From Tomocerus qinae (Eukaryota > Arthropoda > Collembola > Entomobryomorpha > Tomoceridae), in assembly GCA_020055645.1 (NCBI GenBank), contig CM034548.1, positions 9,672,001 to 9,736,000 on the forward strand: DNA of 64,000 nt. The letters are read 5' to 3'. Numbering within the stretch: position 1 is the first letter of the stretch; each line of letters begins with the position of its first letter. Positions 63,961-64,000 of the stretch are shown piece after piece. The notes under the pieces are model-generated. The model searched no databases and was not told where the DNA came from. It worked only from the letters and a program-made list of their open reading frames with translations. The position numbers and the translations under genes are program-made.

Positions 63961-64000
63961 TATTACATACATTTTGGTTCATAATATATGTAGATAATCT

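Larger units (their letters stand above)
61999..64000 (+). other. TIA1 (Rox8): TIA-1/Rox8 intron 3, 5' part
   Basis: From the GTAAGC donor to the window edge without a recognisable next exon. It contains an ATGT tetranucleotide run (about 63024-63042), a cluster of GTCAA strings (about 63420-63510) and a near-perfect palindrome (63936-63960). There are no convincing genes on either strand. Confidence 0.7.

Noticed and set aside
1-64000. CRISPR arrays, operons, bacterial promoters and ribosome binding sites
   Set aside because: Spliced genes and polyA signals show this is animal nuclear DNA, and no regularly spaced identical repeats were seen.

Overview
The window is nuclear DNA from an animal with spliced genes, almost certainly an arthropod and probably a pancrustacean. 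The evidence is a tyramine/octopamine-type amine receptor whose loops and helices closely match the arthropod Oct-TyrR (TAR1) family, a TIA-1/Rox8 RNA-binding protein, GT-AG introns with arthropod-like splice sites, and AT-rich non-coding DNA with short repeats. The species cannot be told from the sequence. Only about 6.4 kb of the 64 kb codes for protein, and every gene found is on the + strand.

Region 1 (1-11284) has no convincing gene. It holds a near-perfect 64-nt hairpin at 4245-4308 and some diverged repeats. Region 2 (11287-16168) is the tyramine receptor: two coding exons split by a 3.2-kb phase-1 intron inside TM3, with polyA signals at 16403 and 16477. Its intron collects repeats: a CTGTCCGT-type dispersed repeat, a 40-bp minisatellite of seven units, and a 338-bp foldback (MITE-like) palindrome. 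Region 3 (16.5-36.4 kb) is about 20 kb without recognisable coding sequence.

Region 4 (36525 to the right edge) is the 5' part of a TIA-1/Rox8 gene. Its first three coding exons (6, 45 and 32 codons) encode the N-terminus and most of RRM1, and the gene runs off the window. The second intron is about 25.1 kb and interrupts RRM1. Inside it, on the same strand, lies a complete nested gene: a 5-codon first exon (44197-44211), a 547-bp intron and one large exon (44759-49297). Joined, these give a 1517-residue protein with a signal peptide. It has no cysteine and is rich in Pro, Gln, Asn, His and Ser. I do not recognise the family; it looks like an extracellular, disordered matrix or cuticle-type protein.

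The genes do not form a functional unit. The receptor signals at the neuronal plasma membrane, TIA-1/Rox8 acts on pre-mRNA and in stress granules, and the nested product is probably secreted. The most unusual points are the same-strand nested cysteine-free secreted gene, the 4.25-kb hairpin, the foldback element, and an Arg in place of the usual Trp after the receptor's DRY motif.
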